In this document: in pieces, positions 8,187 through 17,117 of the stretch | How the letters are laid out: each line of letters begins with the position of its first letter | Numbering within the stretch: position 1 is the stretch's first letter | NCBI RefSeq assembly: GCF_000317535.1 | Contig: NC_019757.1 | Location: 3,364,501-3,428,500 of the forward strand | Origin: Cylindrospermum stagnale PCC 7417 | GTDB taxonomy: Bacteria > Cyanobacteriota > Cyanobacteriia > Cyanobacteriales > Nostocaceae | Length of the DNA: 64,000 bases | Direction: 5' to 3' | The notes under the pieces: generated by a model | Seen by the model: the letters and a program-made list of their open reading frames with translations, nothing else | The model's database searches: none | What the model was told of the DNA's origin: nothing | Position numbers and translations under genes: made by a program

Positions 8187-8919
8187 ATTGGTTTTGTCCT
8201 TCTGTGAATAGTATGTTTTGCCAACCAATTGCCGGAATTGAATCCTTGCTTTGTTCTTATATTATTGGATAGCTAAATTCATGTAAATTCGGCTTTTATT
8301 ACCTAGTTAGTGATGATTGCCGAACCAGAAGAATAGGTGTGGAGAACTAGAATTTTATTGGTTCGGTAAACCCGATAATCTCTGACTTGACTACGGAAAC
8401 TTGGCAAGAGCTATTTCTTGTTTCATCGGCTTTTGAGCTTTTTTAAACTGGATAGTTATTTCCGCGACGCTGCACTAGCATCTACCTTGTTGTTTCCCAA
8501 ACCTGGATAACTTGACTAAAATCCTTGACGCATCTGTTCAGCGTGTAATATAGTATATTACAGCAAGCAGAGTAAAATTAGACCTTTTGCTCATCATTTA
8601 CCACTTGTCCTGCTTCAGGCTTGAGAATTTTCATCCCAGCAACGAGTAAATATGTAAATTTATGTAATACAGCAGCGGCTGAGTCAGAATGTTCTGACTG
8701 GTTGTCTTCTTCAAATTTAGCCCCTGGTATGTCTTAAGAGTTCAGAATCGACAAACACAGTTTTCACTGTGTAATAACTTACCAGCAGAGTTCCTCACCA
8801 ATAATGAACGCTTTACCCTGGCAACTTGTACGCAAGTAGTTTATAGTTACAATCAAACTTTTTCACAAGCTTCTGCCTCAGAACTGAATCAAGCAAACTA
8901 TTGCTGCACAACCGAAAAT
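8187..8919. other. Divergent intergenic region, Hsp20 / AAA ATPase
   Basis: About 730 bp with no credible ORF. It contains the palindromic promoter listed at 8525-8562 and otherwise nothing recognisable. The AAA gene would therefore have a leader of about 360 nt. Confidence 0.6.
8525..8562 (+). promoter_or_regulatory. Sigma70-type promoter with palindromic operator
   Basis: The -35 TTGACG (8525-8530), an 18-bp spacer and the -10 TATAGT (8549-8554). The -10 lies inside a perfect 19-bp palindrome, TGTAATATAGTATATTACA (8544-8562), typical of a repressor operator blocking RNA polymerase. It points toward the AAA ATPase operon. The half-site TGTAATAT also occurs in the promoters at 21417-21445 and 58144-58172. 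Confidence 0.6.
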
Positions 8920-10122
8920 ATGGAATTTGATTATTTTAGAAATAATGAAGGCAATCCCGCGAATAATAACCGTCAAAGCTTACTGGCAAGCGGTTGGCGT
9001 CCGTTTCACCGCGACTTTGATTGGGGCTTTTTCTGGCAAATTCTGTCTCATGATACCCAGGAATTAGGCCAAAAAAGTATTAACCTAGCAAGTTATTATG
9101 CTGATGCTTTAGGCAGAAAAGATTATTCTTGGTTTGCAAATATATTAAATGTAGCTTCAGATTATACCCGTGGTGAGTTTCAAAAGTTTTGGAATTACAT
9201 TACACCAGAACCTTTGATGCCAGATCAACGCTACAAAGACGTTTTGAGTACAGAAACGCCTATCTTGCAATTTGTCAGCCGCAGCAGCATTCCTATAGAT
9301 TACGTGCTGAATAGACTGCAAGAAATTACTGTCTTGCGAGTCTTAAATTTGTTGGAACGTCCTGATATTATTACCCAATATTACTCAGAAAGAGATTTCT
9401 ATTTTCCTGTAGAAAAATTTGTTAACTGGGAACGTCTAGAAGTTCTTAATACTGTTTATGCTTACTGGATAAAGTACGATCTTTGGCTGCAAATTGATCC
9501 CTATGATCGCGGACGGCGGCAATATACCTTACTGTCACAAAATCTCGCGCCATTAATTAACAAAGCGACTTATGACTTAGCAGTAATGCTGAGTGGATAT
9601 CAAAGTCGTGTTGGCAAGGTTCACAGTCAGTTTCCGATTCGCACATTTCCGGCAGATATCCAAAACTTTACTGACTCGGTACAGCAGGCAATTCTCAACC
9701 AAAATCAATTGGCGGTTGTGGTACATGGAGAACCAGGAACAGGTAAAACAGCATGGACACAAGCAGTCGCAAAAGAAATTTTGGTAGCTTTAGGATATGT
9801 AATTTTTATTCTCGATCATGATGCGATTGAAAATTTTGTTCCACCGACTTATTTAGAGCGGATTTGTATTGTCATCAATGAAGCTGATAATTTAGCTCAA
9901 AATCGGGCTTCGGAAGTAGCACAATACAATAACAAAACTGAACACATTCTGGCTTTGTTAGATGGGACTTTGTACCAAAGCGTAATTGATGAATCGGGCA
10001 TTCAGATGAAGCAGCGTTTAGTGATATTGATGACTTGCAATACTACTGAAAGATTAGATCCAGCCATGTTACGTAAGGGTCGGGTGGATTTAATGTATGA
10101 GTTTACCCAGCGCTATGTCTAA
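8920..10122 (+). CDS. AAA ATPase with Bcs1-like core
   Basis: 400 residues. The first ~240 residues form an unrecognised, aromatic-rich domain. The AAA core follows: Walker A GEPGTGKT at residues 270-277, Walker B written as ICIVINEAD with Asn at 320 in place of the usual Asp (Glu 321 retained), sensor-1 MTCNTTERLDPAML and the arginine-finger region RKGRVD near the C-terminus. The sensor/arginine layout resembles Bcs1-type AAA proteins. It is the first gene of an apparent operon with the ATP-grasp and Nudix genes. The partner and substrate are unknown; an ATP-driven remodelling role is inferred. Confidence 0.75.
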   Translation: MEFDYFRNNEGNPANNNRQSLLASGWRPFHRDFDWGFFWQILSHDTQELGQKSINLASYYADALGRKDYSWFANILNVASDYTRGEFQKFWNYITPEPLMPDQRYKDVLSTETPILQFVSRSSIPIDYVLNRLQEITVLRVLNLLERPDIITQYYSERDFYFPVEKFVNWERLEVLNTVYAYWIKYDLWLQIDPYDRGRRQYTLLSQNLAPLINKATYDLAVMLSGYQSRVGKVHSQFPIRTFPADIQNFTDSVQQAILNQNQLAVVVHGEPGTGKTAWTQAVAKEILVALGYVIFILDHDAIENFVPPTYLERICIVINEADNLAQNRASEVAQYNNKTEHILALLDGTLYQSVIDESGIQMKQRLVILMTCNTTERLDPAMLRKGRVDLMYEFTQRYV

Positions 10123-10150
10123 ACGATAGAGGTTAATTACAGGGGATGTG

Positions 10151-11053
10151 ATGAAATTGATATTTTGCTCAGACCCATTGCAAATACGAGCGCCTGATTT
10201 ATTATATCAGGATGAAGTCAGTGCGATAAAAAGCTTAGGACTTGAGTACGAGTTAATTAATTACGAGGCTTTAGTTGATGATCATCCTTTAAAAGCTGTA
10301 AGTCGGATAAAGTCGCTCAATAGCTGCACGTTAGGAATATATCGAGGCTGGATGTTGCCACCTAGAAGTTATCAGCAGCTATTTGAAGCCCTTGTTGATC
10401 AGGGAATTCATTTAATCAATGATCCTGATGCTTACAAGCATTGTCACTATTTTCCTGAATCATATTCAGTTATTGAATCTTGTACTCCCAAATCTGTTTG
10501 GACTAAAACAATAGGAGATATTGCAACTCAGGAATTAATGGAACTTTTGCATCTATTTAATTCTCAACCTATTGTAGTCAAAGATTTTGTCAAGTCTCGC
10601 AAACACGAATGGCAAGAAGCTTGTTATATTCCATCTGCATCTGATATAAGTTCAGTTGAACGTGTAGTTCGCAGATTTATAGAACTACAAGGAAATCAGC
10701 TAAGTGAAGGACTAGTATTTAGGGAGTTCATTGAATTTGAACGACTGACGCAACATTCAAAAAGCGGGATGCCCTTAACAAAAGAATTTCGTATTTTCTT
10801 CCTTGATGGCGAACCAATATATACAGTTGAATATTGGGAAGAAGGTAACTATCAAGGAATTACACCGCCCATTGACCAATTTCGCCAAATTGCCAAATCT
10901 GTGCAAAGCCGTTTTTTTACAATGGATGTGGCAAAAAAACTTGATGGTGAATGGATGATTATCGAACTTGGGGACGGACAAGTAGCAGGACTACCTGAAA
11001 AGGCTGATGTTTTGAGTTTTTATCAGATGTTAATTAATCACCTAGCTAAATAG
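10151..11053 (+). CDS. ATP-grasp enzyme, R2K (CDC123-like) clade, putative
   Basis: 300 residues from the ATG at 10151, preceded by AGGGG (a GTG at 10148 is an alternative). It starts MKLIFCSDPLQIRAPDLL and has conserved-looking QPIVVKDFVKSRKHEWQEAC (two Lys and Arg residues), LVFREFIEF, KEFRIFFLDGEP and a terminal MIIELGDGQVAGL acid/Gly motif, the hallmarks of the R2K ATP-grasp families related to CDC123. Those enzymes are thought to ligate amino groups to carboxylates of proteins or peptides. The substrate is unknown. It lies 28 bp after the AAA gene and 41 bp before the Nudix gene. Confidence 0.65.
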   Translation: MKLIFCSDPLQIRAPDLLYQDEVSAIKSLGLEYELINYEALVDDHPLKAVSRIKSLNSCTLGIYRGWMLPPRSYQQLFEALVDQGIHLINDPDAYKHCHYFPESYSVIESCTPKSVWTKTIGDIATQELMELLHLFNSQPIVVKDFVKSRKHEWQEACYIPSASDISSVERVVRRFIELQGNQLSEGLVFREFIEFERLTQHSKSGMPLTKEFRIFFLDGEPIYTVEYWEEGNYQGITPPIDQFRQIAKSVQSRFFTMDVAKKLDGEWMIIELGDGQVAGLPEKADVLSFYQMLINHLAK

Positions 11054-11094
11054 AGATTAATTATAGTGGAATAAATGCCTAGATATAATAGAAT

Positions 11095-11514
11095 ATGCGA
11101 AAGCTGAAGTCTTGTGGTGTAATTGTCATGCAAACACATCCACAAATGAGTTTCTTGCTGTTGTGCTATCCTGACCGCTACGATTTACCAAAAGGTCATA
11201 TAGAAGCTGGTGAGGATGATTTGGCTTGTGCCTTACGGGAATTAAATGAAGAGACAGGAATTCATGCTGATGATATAGATATAGAGCCAGGTTTTCGCTT
11301 TACTGATATTTATCAAACTAGATACAAGCGATTTCCTGGTGAAAAAATTGAAAAAACATTAGTTATATTTTTAGGATTCCTCAAGCAAGAAGTGAAGGTG
11401 AAATTAAACGGTCACAGTGACTATTTATGGGTGGAATGGAATCCGCCCCATAACATTCAGGAAAGAACTATTAACCCATTACTAAAAGAACTGCAACGAT
11501 ATTTTACTAGATAG
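11095..11514 (+). CDS. Nudix hydrolase
   Basis: 139 residues with a recognisable Nudix box, GHIEAGEDDLACALRELNEE followed by TG (GX5EX7REXXEEXGU type), at about residues 36-58. It starts MRKLKSCGVIVM. Nudix enzymes hydrolyse nucleoside-diphosphate-X compounds (oxidised nucleotides, dinucleoside polyphosphates, NAD derivatives). The body resembles diadenosine-tetraphosphate-type hydrolases, but the substrate cannot be read from sequence. It is the third gene of the AAA/ATP-grasp operon. Confidence 0.88.
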   Translation: MRKLKSCGVIVMQTHPQMSFLLLCYPDRYDLPKGHIEAGEDDLACALRELNEETGIHADDIDIEPGFRFTDIYQTRYKRFPGEKIEKTLVIFLGFLKQEVKVKLNGHSDYLWVEWNPPHNIQERTINPLLKELQRYFTR

Positions 11515-11585
11515 GCGATTGGCATGATTTCTCTTTCGGTTGAGAATAAATAGCATAATCTTTTATCTTAGTAAAACTGCCGTCA

Positions 11586-12557
11586 ATGCCACAACCGAAT
11601 TCCGTTACTATAACTGATGTGCAAGCAGCACAAGAGCGTCTTTTGGGGATTGCTCACTGCACACCAGTGCTGACTTCCACAATTGTTAATGAACGCACCA
11701 ATAGCTTGGTGTTTTTTAAGTGCGAAAATTTTCAGCGCACGGGGTCATTTAAGTTTAGAGGTGCTTACAATGCTTTGGCACAGTTATCAGCAGCACAGAA
11801 GCAAAAAGGCGTTCTCACCTATTCATCGGGGAATCATGCTCAAGCGATCGCACTTGCGGGACAATTGCTGAATATTCCTGCCACTATCGTTATGCCTGAT
11901 GATGCCCCCGCAGTCAAGCAAACCGCTACTCGCAGCTATGGTGCTGAGGTGATTCTCTATAATCGACAGGAAACCAACCGGGAAGAGTTAGCCCAAAATC
12001 TGGCAAGCGATCGCAATTTAACACTCATCCCTCCTTACGATCATCCCCATGTGGTAGCAGGACAGGGTACAGCTGCTTTAGAGTTAATTGCTGAAGTTGG
12101 TCAACTAGATTTACTGTTGGTTTGTTGTGGCGGTGGTGGTTTAATATCTGGATGTGCGATCGCGACAAAAGCACTTTTACCCAATTGTCAGGTAATTGGC
12201 GTTGAACCAGAACTAGCCGACGATGCCACCCGCTCTTTCCACAGCAAAACTCTGCAAACAGTCACCAATCCTGATACTATTGCCGACGGTGCCCGTACTC
12301 CCAGTCTAGGGAAAATCACTTTTCCCCTAGTGCTGCATTACGTTGACGATATGGTGACGGTATCTGAAGCAGACATTCTTCGCACTATGTTTTTTTTGTG
12401 GGAACGCCTGAAAATTGTTGTTGAACCCACCGGCGTCTTAGCCGCAGCAGCTTTACTAGAAGGTGTAGTCACCGCACCACAGGCGAAAATTGGTGTGCTC
12501 ATCAGCGGTGGCAATGTGGATTTATCACAAGTTGGTAAACTTTACACGCAAATTTAA
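11586..12557 (+). CDS. PLP-dependent threonine/serine ammonia-lyase-like enzyme
   Basis: 323 residues, fold type II PLP enzyme. The Schiff-base lysine is in FQRTGSFKFRGAYNAL (about residue 53), SSGNHAQAIA binds substrate, and CGGGGLISG binds the PLP phosphate. It lacks the C-terminal ACT-like regulatory domain of biosynthetic IlvA (~500 aa), so it matches catabolic threonine dehydratase, serine racemase or threo-3-hydroxyaspartate ammonia-lyase. Which activity it has cannot be decided here. It is monocistronic and followed by a hairpin. Confidence 0.85.
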   Translation: MPQPNSVTITDVQAAQERLLGIAHCTPVLTSTIVNERTNSLVFFKCENFQRTGSFKFRGAYNALAQLSAAQKQKGVLTYSSGNHAQAIALAGQLLNIPATIVMPDDAPAVKQTATRSYGAEVILYNRQETNREELAQNLASDRNLTLIPPYDHPHVVAGQGTAALELIAEVGQLDLLLVCCGGGGLISGCAIATKALLPNCQVIGVEPELADDATRSFHSKTLQTVTNPDTIADGARTPSLGKITFPLVLHYVDDMVTVSEADILRTMFFLWERLKIVVEPTGVLAAAALLEGVVTAPQAKIGVLISGGNVDLSQVGKLYTQI

Positions 12558-13061
12558 TACTTCAAAAATATTTAGCTAATGGGTAATAGGTAGTAGTACA
12601 CGCGGACTGTTATTTACCCATTACTAATTAGTTATCACGAAAATTTCTGTAAGTCATAGAATAATTAACCTATGAACAAGGCATCCAACTGGTCTACCTT
12701 TAGGGTGATTTTATCATCAACGCAGTTTTCAGCAACTTCAGTCTACAGGTTGATTCAATCATTAGCTTCTTCAAAGTAAAGTACAGATAGAAAAAATCTG
12801 CGAACCTTCAATGAAGAGTAAAAAAGTCAATCGCCAAATTTCAATCGGAATAATTAATGGGTAATTTACTCATACTCTATTCCTAATTAAATAGACGCGA
12901 AAAGACAAAGATATTTTCATCACAAGATTCGTTGCTAAAGAACCTGAGAATGGAAGCTTAAACATCATCTAATTGGTAAGCTTGACCAATTAGGAAGGTT
13001 AATTTGCTTACTCCATTAGCAGTTCGTCCCAAGTTGTTAACGCTGTTATCGAGGACTTGAC
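12558..13061. other. Intergenic region; no gene seen
   Basis: About 500 bp, AT-rich. It contains the hairpin listed at 12577-12623 and an imperfect inverted repeat around AATTGGTAAGCTTGACCAATT (about 12970-12991). No coding frame is supported. Confidence 0.55.
12577..12623 (+). terminator. Hairpin of the AATGGGTAAT family
   Basis: The arms TAATGGGTAATA and TATTTACCCATTA flank a ~22-nt loop, 20 bp after the ammonia-lyase stop. Similar arms recur after the next genes (13441-13478, about 15349-15383), so this hairpin family may serve as a terminator in this genome. Confidence 0.5.
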
Positions 13062-13424
13062 ATGAAATTTATCAGTTTCACTTTATCGATGTTGCATCCA
13101 GTGCGGTTTCTAGTTGTGGCTTTTACCTGTAGTTTAATATTTTTATCCACTGCTTTTCCCGCTTCGGCAATCAGCAGTTATCAAAGCGATCCAACTGAAG
13201 GCCCTACACAATTACTGGAAACTCAACGCAGAACTGATGAAGTAGCAAAATCACCACCCCTTTCACTGAAAGAGGTACAAAAGAACTCGAATGAGGGTCT
13301 TAACGAAGTTCAGGGAGACGCTGACATTGATAAAATGAAACGTCCTGAAAATTCACAAAGTGCAACCACAGTGAGAGAGGAAGTAGAAAATTTTCTAGAA
13401 AAAGTCACTGGTGACAAGAAGTAA
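13062..13424 (+). CDS. Secreted protein resembling cyanobacterial low-temperature-induced proteins
   Basis: 120 residues. The N-terminus MKFISFTLSMLHPVRFLV plus a hydrophobic run ending AFPASA is a signal peptide. The mature part is short and polar, with the block LKEVQKNSNEGLNEVQGDAD and a C-terminal charged helix. From memory the NEGLNEVQGDAD block is shared with proteins annotated as low-temperature-induced in Nostoc; the molecular function is unknown. It sits next to Dps and other stress genes and is followed by a strong hairpin. Confidence 0.65.
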   Translation: MKFISFTLSMLHPVRFLVVAFTCSLIFLSTAFPASAISSYQSDPTEGPTQLLETQRRTDEVAKSPPLSLKEVQKNSNEGLNEVQGDADIDKMKRPENSQSATTVREEVENFLEKVTGDKK

Positions 13425-13889
13425 GCAGTATTAATACTTTAATAATGGGTAATATCTTGTCCAGAATTACCCATTATTAATTGTTGTATTTATTTCATAA
13501 TGGCGAGTATTTTAAACACGGTGATTTACCTCATTCCGAGATTAAATCTCTTGTTTAGCAAAATAAAAATAATATATATCAGCAGTTATTTAAAAAACAA
13601 ATTTGCTGTTGTAGAAGCTTTAATAAATAGGAATATTGCTCTGCGGCAAGTATCAAAATAACAATAAATATTCTCCTAAATCTCTCTCTATTCATCACAA
13701 TTAATATTACTATTGATTCAGCTAACTGTTCAATTAAATTTAAAATTCCCGTATTAAATATTCACCAAGACATAAGCATAAGTATCATCATGTTCATCAA
13801 TATAATCTTTATTATCTTTCCTTGGGTTGATGTGGATGATACCAATAATCTGGGAACTTATAAGTAAGTGCGTTTAGGGATAAAAAACA
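13425..13889. other. AT-rich intergenic region upstream of dps
   Basis: Apart from the terminator at 13441-13478 this AT-rich stretch shows no gene. It must contain the dps promoter, which I could not place with confidence. Confidence 0.5.
13441..13478 (+). terminator. Terminator hairpin, 13-bp perfect stem
   Basis: AATAATGGGTAAT (13441-13453) pairs perfectly with ATTACCCATTATT (13466-13478), followed by AATTGTTGTATTTATTT. It lies 17 bp after the stop codon of the preceding gene. Confidence 0.75.
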
Positions 13890-14429
13890 ATGACTAGAGT
13901 AAATATTGGTCTGACAGAAGAACAACGTCAAGGTGTGATTAATCTGTTGAATCAAGATTTATCAGATGCCTATGTACTGTTAGTAAAAACCAAAAAATAC
14001 CATTGGGATGTTGTCGGTCCACAGTTCCGCACTCTGCACGAGCTTTGGGAAGAACACTACGAAAAATTGACTGAAAACATTGATGCATTGGCAGAGCGAA
14101 CTCGCGCTTTAGGTGGTTTCCCTGTTGGCACAATGGAGGGATTTCTGAATATTGCTACCCTCAAGGAACATGCTGGTGAAATCCCTACAGCTACAGGGAT
14201 GGTGGCTCGACTGGTGGAAGACCACGAGCAAGTTGTTCGCAATTTAAGGGAGCATGTGGATCAGTGTAGTGAGGAGTTCCATGATCAAGGGACTGCTGAC
14301 TTTTTGACTGGACTAATGGAAGAACATGAAGAAATAGCTTGGATGCTGCGCTCGTTTATTGAAGGACAGGCACTGGAACCTGATCAAAAACGGCCGACAG
14401 AAGAAGCTAAAACCCCCGTAGGTGTGTAG
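13890..14429 (+). CDS. dps: Dps-family ferritin-like DNA-protection protein
   Basis: 179 residues. The ferroxidase ligands of Dps are visible: H38 in KYHWDV, H50, D65 and E69 in NIDALAERTRALGG, with the usual H-x11-H and D-x3-E spacing. Dodecameric Dps oxidises Fe2+ with hydrogen peroxide, stores iron and shields DNA. The ~20-residue polar C-terminal tail (DQKRPTEEAKTPVGV) is somewhat acidic. Neighbours (ChaB-domain protein, GlsB-like protein, low-temperature-induced-like protein) suggest a general stress cluster. Confidence 0.93.
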   Translation: MTRVNIGLTEEQRQGVINLLNQDLSDAYVLLVKTKKYHWDVVGPQFRTLHELWEEHYEKLTENIDALAERTRALGGFPVGTMEGFLNIATLKEHAGEIPTATGMVARLVEDHEQVVRNLREHVDQCSEEFHDQGTADFLTGLMEEHEEIAWMLRSFIEGQALEPDQKRPTEEAKTPVGV

Positions 14430-14524
14430 TTCAAAATAATGCCTGAGTTGAGGATGGCAGTATGTGAAAAGCATTCTATCTGCATCTGCCTCTTTCTCCA
14501 CCGCCAAGACAAGATACAAGGAGT

Positions 14525-15298
14525 ATGCAAGTGCCAGAAGTCTATAAAGCTGAACGTACCATATCAGCGGTATTTAAAGATCAGAAGCAAATTGATGATG
14601 TAATTCGGCGTTTACTAGACAGGGGTGTGCCTAGAGATCATATCTCGGTGATGGGCAGAAATTTCCAGTCGGAAACTCGAATTGCAGGCTTCATTACCAA
14701 GAGGGATGTAATTCTGGGAGGTTTGAGAACAGGGGCGATTTTTGGTTCCTTGTTTGGTTCATTCCTCAGTTTGCTGTCTGGTGTAGGCGTATTGTTCATT
14801 CCCTTTGTCGGACCAATTGTGGCAGCGGGCCCGATTGGTGCTGTGTTGCTGGGGGCAGCTAGTGGTGCGATCGCAGGTAGTGCAGGTGCTGGTTTAGTAT
14901 CAGTTCTGACTACTTTGGGGATGCCAGAAGATAAAGCCGCTATCTACCAAACGCGCTTACAAGCTGGTGAGTTCTTATTGTTGGCAGAAATACCGAGCGA
15001 TCGCACTGGTGAATTTCAACTGCTACTCGAAAGTGCTGGTGCTGAAGAAATTCACACAACTGAGAACACATTAGCTCGTCCTTGTACTGGGCCATGCAAC
15101 AGCCCAGCGGATTTGTCTCCTGAAGTTCGCGCTCACCTTTCTGAAGAAGCTCAACGCACATTCATTGAGCGCTATAACAAAGTACTCAATGAGACTAGCG
15201 ACGAGTTTACCGCTGAACAATCCGCCTGGGATGCAGTTCGCCAACAATTTGATGAAGATGAGAACGGTGTTTGGTCAAAAGCTAAGGTGAGTGTTTAA
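14525..15298 (+). CDS. Stress protein: hydrophobic glycine-rich domain fused to ChaB-like domain
   Basis: 257 residues; start ATG at 14525 with AAGGAG directly upstream. Residues ~10-60 resemble the general-stress 17M-like fold ([20 protein letters not shown]). Residues ~70-130 are two Gly/Ala-rich hydrophobic segments ([17 protein letters not shown]), probably membrane-inserting. Residues ~195-255 match ChaB ([39 protein letters not shown]). ChaB is a small protein linked to cation transport regulation. The fusion is typical of cyanobacteria and its function is unproven. It is 95 bp downstream of dps. Confidence 0.8.
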   Translation: MQVPEVYKAERTISAVFKDQKQIDDVIRRLLDRGVPRDHISVMGRNFQSETRIAGFITKRDVILGGLRTGAIFGSLFGSFLSLLSGVGVLFIPFVGPIVAAGPIGAVLLGAASGAIAGSAGAGLVSVLTTLGMPEDKAAIYQTRLQAGEFLLLAEIPSDRTGEFQLLLESAGAEEIHTTENTLARPCTGPCNSPADLSPEVRAHLSEEAQRTFIERYNKVLNETSDEFTAEQSAWDAVRQQFDEDENGVWSKAKVSV

Positions 15299-15945
15299 GC
15301 AACGACAGATCAATAATTGGTATATTTCCAGCGTCGTTGGTTAACAGTCATGGGTAAAGGGATAAAACTCATTACCCATTACAGCTAACTCATTGCATCA
15401 CTCTTAGAGGATGTTTGAAAAGTTGTTTGTGATAAATATAACACTCGTAGATCCCCCTAAATCCACGCCAGTCGCTCATGGGGAGCCACTGCGTTGGGCG
15501 GCTCCGCCGACTTGTTCGCGCAGCGTCTCCCCTTGGGAGAAGCATGTGGCGTGGAGACAAGACAGTTCTGCGCGCTGGCTCCCCTTTCCAAGGGGGACTT
15601 TAAGAGTTTATTGCCCCCCTTGGAAAGGGGGGTTGGGGGGATCTCGATCAATTTTGATACTTTTCAAACATCCTCTTAACTTAGCCTAACCTGACTGCTT
15701 AATAAATATCTAAAGTAATTAGAGACAATATAAGCAGAAAAAATCAGGTTAAACCAAAGTTAGCAAAAGGCAAGGTCTTTTCTAAAAGTTGATGCATCTA
15801 CCAAGTTTACGAGAGATTTTAATTAGAGGATTTAATACTTATTACTCCACTACCTTTTAGGCAGTGGAGTATTTATTTGGGCTAAAGATGGGAAAAGGTT
15901 AGTTTCTAATAATTTTGCTCTAACCATGGTTTTTTTTGTATCGGC
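15299..15945. other. Intergenic region dominated by a MITE-like element
   Basis: It contains an AATGGGTAAT-type hairpin (about 15349-15383), the family A element (15406-15676) and a hairpin with arms CTCCACTACC / GGCAGTGGAG near 15844-15870, which may be a terminator for the minus-strand gene starting at 16221. No ORF is supported. Confidence 0.6.
15406..15676. mobile_element. MITE-like element, family A, copy 2, with internal insertion
   Basis: A 271-bp element with perfect 18-bp terminal inverted repeats: AGAGGATGTTTGAAAAGT at 15406-15423 and its exact complement at 15659-15676. It shares ATCTCGATCAATTTTGAT with copy 1. It is about 120 bp longer because of a GC-rich block at about 15466-15590, itself made of small dispersed-repeat-like sequence (GCGGCTCCGCCGACTTG, CGCGCAGCGTCTCCCCTTGG). 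Frames in it are artefacts. Confidence 0.85.
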
Positions 15946-16221
15946 TCAATAAGTTGTACGCCCAGTAAATAAGCCCCAGAGAAAAATCGCAATAATTGCA
16001 CCAATGATGGCAACAATTATTCCAGGAATACTGAGAGTTGCAGCTGCGAATTGTAGTCTTCCCGTTTCTAAGAGAGTAACTATAATTCCCCCGATGATTG
16101 CACCGATAATACCTAAAATCATGGTTGACAAAATTCCGCCGCCCTGACGACCAGGGTAAATAGCTTTAGCGATAGCTCCAGCGATCAGACCCAGAATTAT
16201 CCAAGCAATAAGATTCAGCAT
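15946..16221 (-). CDS. GlsB/YeaQ/YmgE family stress-response membrane protein
   Basis: 91 residues with three hydrophobic helices: LIAWIILGLIAGAIAKAI, STMILGIIGAIIGGIIVTLL and IPGIIVAIIGAIIAIFLWGL. The YPGRQGGG loop after helix 1 is characteristic of this transglycosylase-associated / GlsB family, small inner-membrane proteins of general stress responses. Biochemical function is not established. It is a single gene, preceded on its strand by kptA and the permease but about 300 bp away. Confidence 0.88.
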   Translation of the reverse strand: MLNLIAWIILGLIAGAIAKAIYPGRQGGGILSTMILGIIGAIIGGIIVTLLETGRLQFAAATLSIPGIIVAIIGAIIAIFLWGLFTGRTTY

Positions 16222-16527
16222 AATTTAACCTATCAAAAATCATATTAACTAGATTAGTGATTTTAGTTGATTTGTCCTTCTACCCTAAGTGATAGTTAAT
16301 CAACAAATCATAAAATTACGTGCCCAATTTGACTTTTGACTCCTCCGCAGACGATATGTGAGCGCTGAAATTTAGGCTTTTAGTAGTGCTGCTTTCGCTA
16401 AAGCGCCACTAAGAACATTAATGCTACAAATTTATTAATAGCTAAATTTAGGCAGAAAAACTTACTTTATGCTGGCATAGGTTACTATTCGATGGTGTTG
16501 GAATTCTCATTAAATTTTGCTGAAAAC
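16222..16527. other. Intergenic region between the GlsB-like gene and kptA
   Basis: 306 bp without a supported gene. A small inverted repeat TAGTGCTGCTTTCGC / GCGCCACTA lies near 16384-16408. Confidence 0.5.
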
Positions 16528-17073
16528 TCAACTTTTTTGTAAATACTCAGGCGGCACATGATCCACTAACCAAACATCATTATCAGAACAGTAAAATACA
16601 TAACCAGCCTGATGCATTGCCCCAGTAAACACAGTAAAAACAATGGGTTGTCCATGCCTGGCACCTACAGTTTTTGCTGTAGCAATATCCCGTGACAAAT
16701 GGACATGATGCCGCGACATTTTGTCAAGTCCCGTTTGGAGAATTGACTCTACAGATTTACGTCCTGTACCATGATAAAGTATATCTGGAGGCACAGCAGG
16801 TTCTAACTGTAAATCAATCTCTACACTGTGTCCTTGATTAGCTCGAATTAGAGTACCTGTAGAGTCAAAAGAAAAGCGTTGTTTATCGTTGAACTCAACT
16901 ACTATCTGTAATTCCTGACGCGTGACCGGAAACTTGTTTTTAGCACAAGCAGTAAGTAGTTCATCAACATCAACCCAACCACCAGGAGCAAGTTTGATTC
17001 CAATTGCATCCGGTGCGTGTCGCAGATATTTACTTAGATATTTGCTGACTTTAACTATGCGAGAATTAGTCAT
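16528..17073 (-). CDS. kptA: RNA 2'-phosphotransferase (Tpt1/KptA)
   Basis: 181 residues. KptA removes an internal 2'-phosphate from RNA by ADP-ribosylation with NAD+, the last step of tRNA splicing in eukaryotes. The family motifs are present: SKYLSKYLRHAP at the N-terminus, LYHGTGRKSVESILQTGL (NAD-site), HHVHLSRDIATA and VGARHGQPIVF. Bacteria lack spliceosomal-type tRNA splicing, so the cellular substrate is unknown; damaged or end-healed RNA is a current idea. It lies 1.5 kb downstream of the tRNA array on the same strand, separated by a permease gene. Confidence 0.92.
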   Translation of the reverse strand: MTNSRIVKVSKYLSKYLRHAPDAIGIKLAPGGWVDVDELLTACAKNKFPVTRQELQIVVEFNDKQRFSFDSTGTLIRANQGHSVEIDLQLEPAVPPDILYHGTGRKSVESILQTGLDKMSRHHVHLSRDIATAKTVGARHGQPIVFTVFTGAMHQAGYVFYCSDNDVWLVDHVPPEYLQKS

Positions 17074-17117
17074 TTTGTTTTGGGTGTTTTGGTGGACAAT
17101 ACCCAGCCGACAAAAAC

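Noticed and set aside
8229-8524. CIRCE/HrcA site upstream of the Hsp20 gene
   Set aside because: No TTAGCACTC-N9-GAGTGCTAA-like inverted repeat was found.
15411-15689. Frames of 60-90 codons within the family A element
   Set aside because: They lie wholly inside a MITE-like element and its G/C tracts; the composition is not protein-like.
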